DNA of 64,000 bases from Chrysophaeum taylorii. Lineage: Eukaryota; Sar; Pelagophyceae; Pelagomonadales; Pelagomonadaceae. A program made the translations under genes and the position numbers. The stretch is from NCBI GenBank assembly GCA_029834535.1, contig JAQMWT010000667.1:248001-312000 (forward strand), in the 5' to 3' direction. Each line of letters begins with the position of its first letter. Positions within the stretch are counted from its first letter, which is position 1. Below are positions 61,207 to 64,000 of the stretch, in pieces. The notes beneath the pieces are model-generated. The model was not told the DNA's origin, ran no database searches, and saw only the letters and a list, made by a program, of their open reading frames with translations.

Positions 61207-62369
61207 TCCTAACTACTAATCGACAGATGTTTGTCTGTCTGTTTGTTTGTTTGTTTGTCCCTCGATTTAGGGTAAGGATCAGGTAGGCGCAAGAGTAAGG
61301 ATCTGGTAGGCGCGAGAGCCAGACAGTGATCCTCCAAGCCGTCTACGGCGACCTCGCAGACTATTTCCACGACCCGCGGCGGCTCTTTCAGCGCGCCATT
61401 CTCACGCCCCGTCGAAACGATGTTGTCGATGCTGACAACGCGCGCACGGCGACCTCGCAGACTATTTCCACGACCCGCGGCGGCTCTTTCAGCGCGCCAT
61501 TCTCACGCCCCGTCGAAACGATGTTGTCGATGCTGACAACGCGCGCATGACCGCGGCCTTTTTTTCCCGGAGACGAGGCGTCGGAGTTCTTTTAGGCAGA
61601 CTAGGCTGGGTCGGAAGACGACGCCTCGCTCTCAAGAGTCGAGTTTTGAACTCCCTGACAACCAACGGCATGCTGACTTTGATCGCGAGCTTAAAGTCTT
61701 CGCAACCTCGACCCGTCGCACGGCCACTGCAACGGTACCAGATACATGATCGATCGTGTCGTTGTCACCGAGGCTCCTCCAACCTGTATCCCGTAAGGCC
61801 CGCCGACGCGAAACGATCACCAAGAGCAAGGGCCAGACGCCCCGCGAGGTCGGCGTCCTCTTGGCGAAGCCCGTCTTCTGCCACGTCCAGCTCTACGTGG
61901 CTCTCTGTCGATCGGCAACCCCGAGGATATCCTCTTCTGAATCGACGACTCCACCCTACCCCACACGTGCTGCGCAATACCGATAAGCCCCCTCCCGGCG
62001 TCTACACGCGCACGGTAGGTGAACTTACTGGGACCAGGTGAACTTACTGGGGTTTGAGATTGGGACTAGGTGAACTAAGTGACCAGGTGAACTTACTGGG
62101 ACCAAGTGAACTTACAGGGGTTTTTAGAGTGAACGCAAAGGCTAGCGGCGTGTACGGATGAAAGCGGCTTAGATTGGCGGAGGTGAGAGCGACGAGCTCG
62201 AAGGAGAGTGGGGTGAGTGGGTGTGAGCACGAGTGGGTTTTATGCCGAACTTACTGGGGTTAGAGATTGGGACTAGGTGAACTTACTGACCAGGTGAACT
62301 TACTGGGACCAGGTGAACTTACTGGGGTTAGAGATTGGGACTAGGTGAACTTAACTGGCCTGCACTTGT
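61206..62369 (+). mobile_element. Repeat copy D, plus orientation, with internal tandem duplication
   Basis: Starts gtcctaactactaatcgacag and ends ggcctgcacttgt. The helicase remnant (about 61326-62010) carries a tandem duplication of about 100 bases: 61347-61446 is repeated at 61447-61546 (cggcgacctcgcagactatttcc...gacaacgcgcg). The long satellite (62016-62369) is on the opposite strand to that of copies A, C, E and F, as expected for an inverted unit. Confidence 0.75.
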
Positions 62370-62380
62370 ATTATTATTGA

Positions 62381-63303
62381 CAGTAAGTTCACCTAGCTCA
62401 CACCAACTCCTTTGAGCTCGTCGCTCTCGCCTCCGCCAATCTAAGCTGCTTTGATCCGCACGCGCCGCCAACCTTTGAGTTTACTCTAAAAACCCTTTAC
62501 TCTAAAAACCCCAGTATGTTCACCTGGTCCCAGTTTCACCTGGTCACTCAGCTCACCTAGTCCCAATCTCCAACCCCAGTAAGTTCACTTGGTCCCAGTA
62601 AGTTCACCTACAGTGCGCGTGTAGACGCCGTGAGGGGGCTTATCGGTATTGCGCAGCACGTGTGGGGTAGGGTGGAGTCGTCGACCCAGATGAGTATATC
62701 CTCGGGGATGCCGATCGACAGAGAGCCACGTAGAGCTGGACGTGGCAGAAGACGGGCTTGGGAAAGAGGACGCCGACCTCGCGGGGGGTCTGGCCCTGGC
62801 TCTTGTTGATCGTTTGGCGTAGGCGGGCCTTAAGCGATACAGGTTGGAGGAGCCTCGGTGACAACGACACGATCGATCATGTATCTGGTACCGTTGCAGT
62901 GGCCGTGCGACGGGTCGAGGTTGCGAAGACATTAAGCTCGCGATCAAAGTCAGCATGCCGTTGGTTGTCAGGGAGTTCAAAACTCTACAGTAAAGAGCGA
63001 GGCGTCGTCTTCCGACCCAGCCTAGTCAGCCGAAAAGAACTCCGGCGCCTCGTCTCCGGGAAAATAAAGGCCGCGGTCATGCGCGCGTTGTCAGCATCGA
63101 CAACATCGTTTCGACGGGGCGTGAGAATGGCGCGCTGAAAGAGCCGCCGCGGGTCGTGGAAATAGTCTGCGAGGTCGCCGTAGACGGCTTGGAGGATCAC
63201 TGTCTGGCTCTCGCGCCTACCTGATCCTTACTCTCGTGCCTACCTGATCCTTACCCTAAATCGAGGGACAAACAGACAGACAAACAGACAGACAAACATC
63301 TGG
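62381..63303 (-). mobile_element. Repeat copy E, inverted relative to copy D
   Basis: Satellite 62381-62610 (cagtaagttcacc units and the conserved spacer), then the minus-strand helicase remnant (NKSQGQT and QLYVALCRS readable at about 62810-62720), a microsatellite and an incomplete end at catctg (63303). It faces copy D across 11 bases. Confidence 0.75.
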
Positions 63304-63536
63304 CGTTGTCAGCATCGACAACATCGTTTCGACGGGGCGTGAGAATGTCGCGCTGAAAGAGCCGCCGCGGGTCGTGGAAATAGTCTGCGAGGTCGCCGTA
63401 GACGGCTTGGAGGATCACTGTCTGGCTCTCGCGCCTACCTGATCCTTACTCTCGTGCCTACCTGATCCTTACCCTAAATCGAGGGACAAACAGACAGACA
63501 AACAGACAGACAAACATCTGTCGATTAGTAGTTAAG
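63304..63536 (-). repeat. Direct duplication of the distal end of copy E
   Basis: gcgttgtcagcatcgacaacatcg through gattagtagttaa repeats the segment that starts near 63088 in copy E almost exactly (gagaatgtcgcg against gagaatggcgcg), then adds the family end that copy E lacks. It is a local duplication or the remainder of a unit with its satellite removed. Confidence 0.75.
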
Positions 63537-64000
63537 ACAAGTGCAGGCCAGTAAGTTCGCCAGTAAGTTCACCTAGTCCCAATCTCTAACCCCAGTAAGT
63601 TCACCTGGTCCCAGTAAGTTCACCTGGTCAGTAAGTTCACCTAGTCCAAATCTCCAACCCCAGTAAGTTCGGCGCAAACCCACTCGTGCTCACACCACTC
63701 CTTCGAGCTCGTCGCTGTCGCCTCAGCCAATCTAAGCTGCTTCGATCCGCACGCGCCGCCAACCTTTGAGTTTACTCTAAAAACCCTTTACTCTAAAAAC
63801 CCCAGTATGTTCACCTGGTCCCAGTTTCACCTGGTCACTCAGTTCACCTAGTCCCAATCTCAAACCCCAGTAAGTTCACGTGGTCCCAGTAAGTTCACCT
63901 ACAGTGCGCGTGTAGACGCAGGGAGGGGGCTTATCGGTATGGCGCAGCACGTGTGGGGTAGGGCGGAGTCGTCGACTCAGAAGAGTATATTCTCGGGGTT
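63537..64000 (-). mobile_element. Repeat copy F, continues past the right edge
   Basis: Starts acaagtgcaggcc, then satellite with the conserved spacer (63660-63780), then the 3' end of the helicase remnant (ggcttatcggtatggcgcagcacg). It is cut by the end of the window. Confidence 0.75.

Overview
The window looks like nuclear DNA of a microalga, most likely a stramenopile such as a pelagophyte. It is GC-rich, and genes lie 60-300 bases apart on both strands. Most genes are intronless or have a few very short GT-AG introns (45-63 nt, occasionally about 130-160 nt). The gene set is eukaryotic: a SWEET transporter, a Twinkle-type primase-helicase, an Hv1-like proton channel, a FAM136A homologue, an RNF213-type giant AAA+ protein, and a secreted REJ protein with Pro/Thr-rich linkers. 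Group-level assignment is inference; no marker such as rRNA is present.

Layout: 1-5713 (minus) is most of a very large secreted or surface protein (signal peptide, LamG, PT-rich linkers, two PPC-like domains, two copies of an alpha/beta module, REJ/PKD-like part running off the left edge). 5714-10153 has no gene I can support; much of it is C-rich on the plus strand and reads like decayed sequence. 10154-13048 is a RecQ helicase. 13698-14722 is the first copy of a repeat family described below. 15038-17197 holds a divergent pair of sulfotransferases. 17573-19423 is a coiled-coil protein of unknown function, 20056-21108 a WW-PPPDE protease and 21226-22077 an NmrA-like dehydrogenase.

22443-39692 (minus, about 17 kb) is one giant gene built from several open segments joined by short introns. 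It has an N-terminal region with NHL-like repeats, a long helical region, two well-preserved AAA+ ATPase cores, the conserved 'LDLPLLNRFEK' segment and a C-terminal RZ-type zinc finger: the architecture of RNF213 (mysterin), but with no visible RING finger.

39974-45323 carries a frameshifted membrane-protein gene, an intact 2OG-Fe(II) oxygenase, and a broken gene that looks like a transposon protein. 45440-49175 is a tight co-directional trio (SWEET, lumenal propeller membrane protein, OGFOD2-like oxygenase). It is followed by a small membrane protein sharing a CTAG stop with the oxygenase, a decayed gag-like fragment, histidinol-phosphate aminotransferase, FAM136A-like and Twinkle.

54210-55233 and 60036-64000 hold five more copies of the repeat family also seen at 13698. 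Each unit combines the C-terminal part of a Helitron/PIF1-type helicase gene, a tetranucleotide microsatellite, conserved end sequences and a satellite built on the motif AGTAAGTTCACC. Between the two clusters lie an Hv1-like channel, a vWA protein with an in-frame TGA before a conserved-looking CaaX tail, and a third sulfotransferase. The last 4 kb is a nest of these repeats in alternating orientation.
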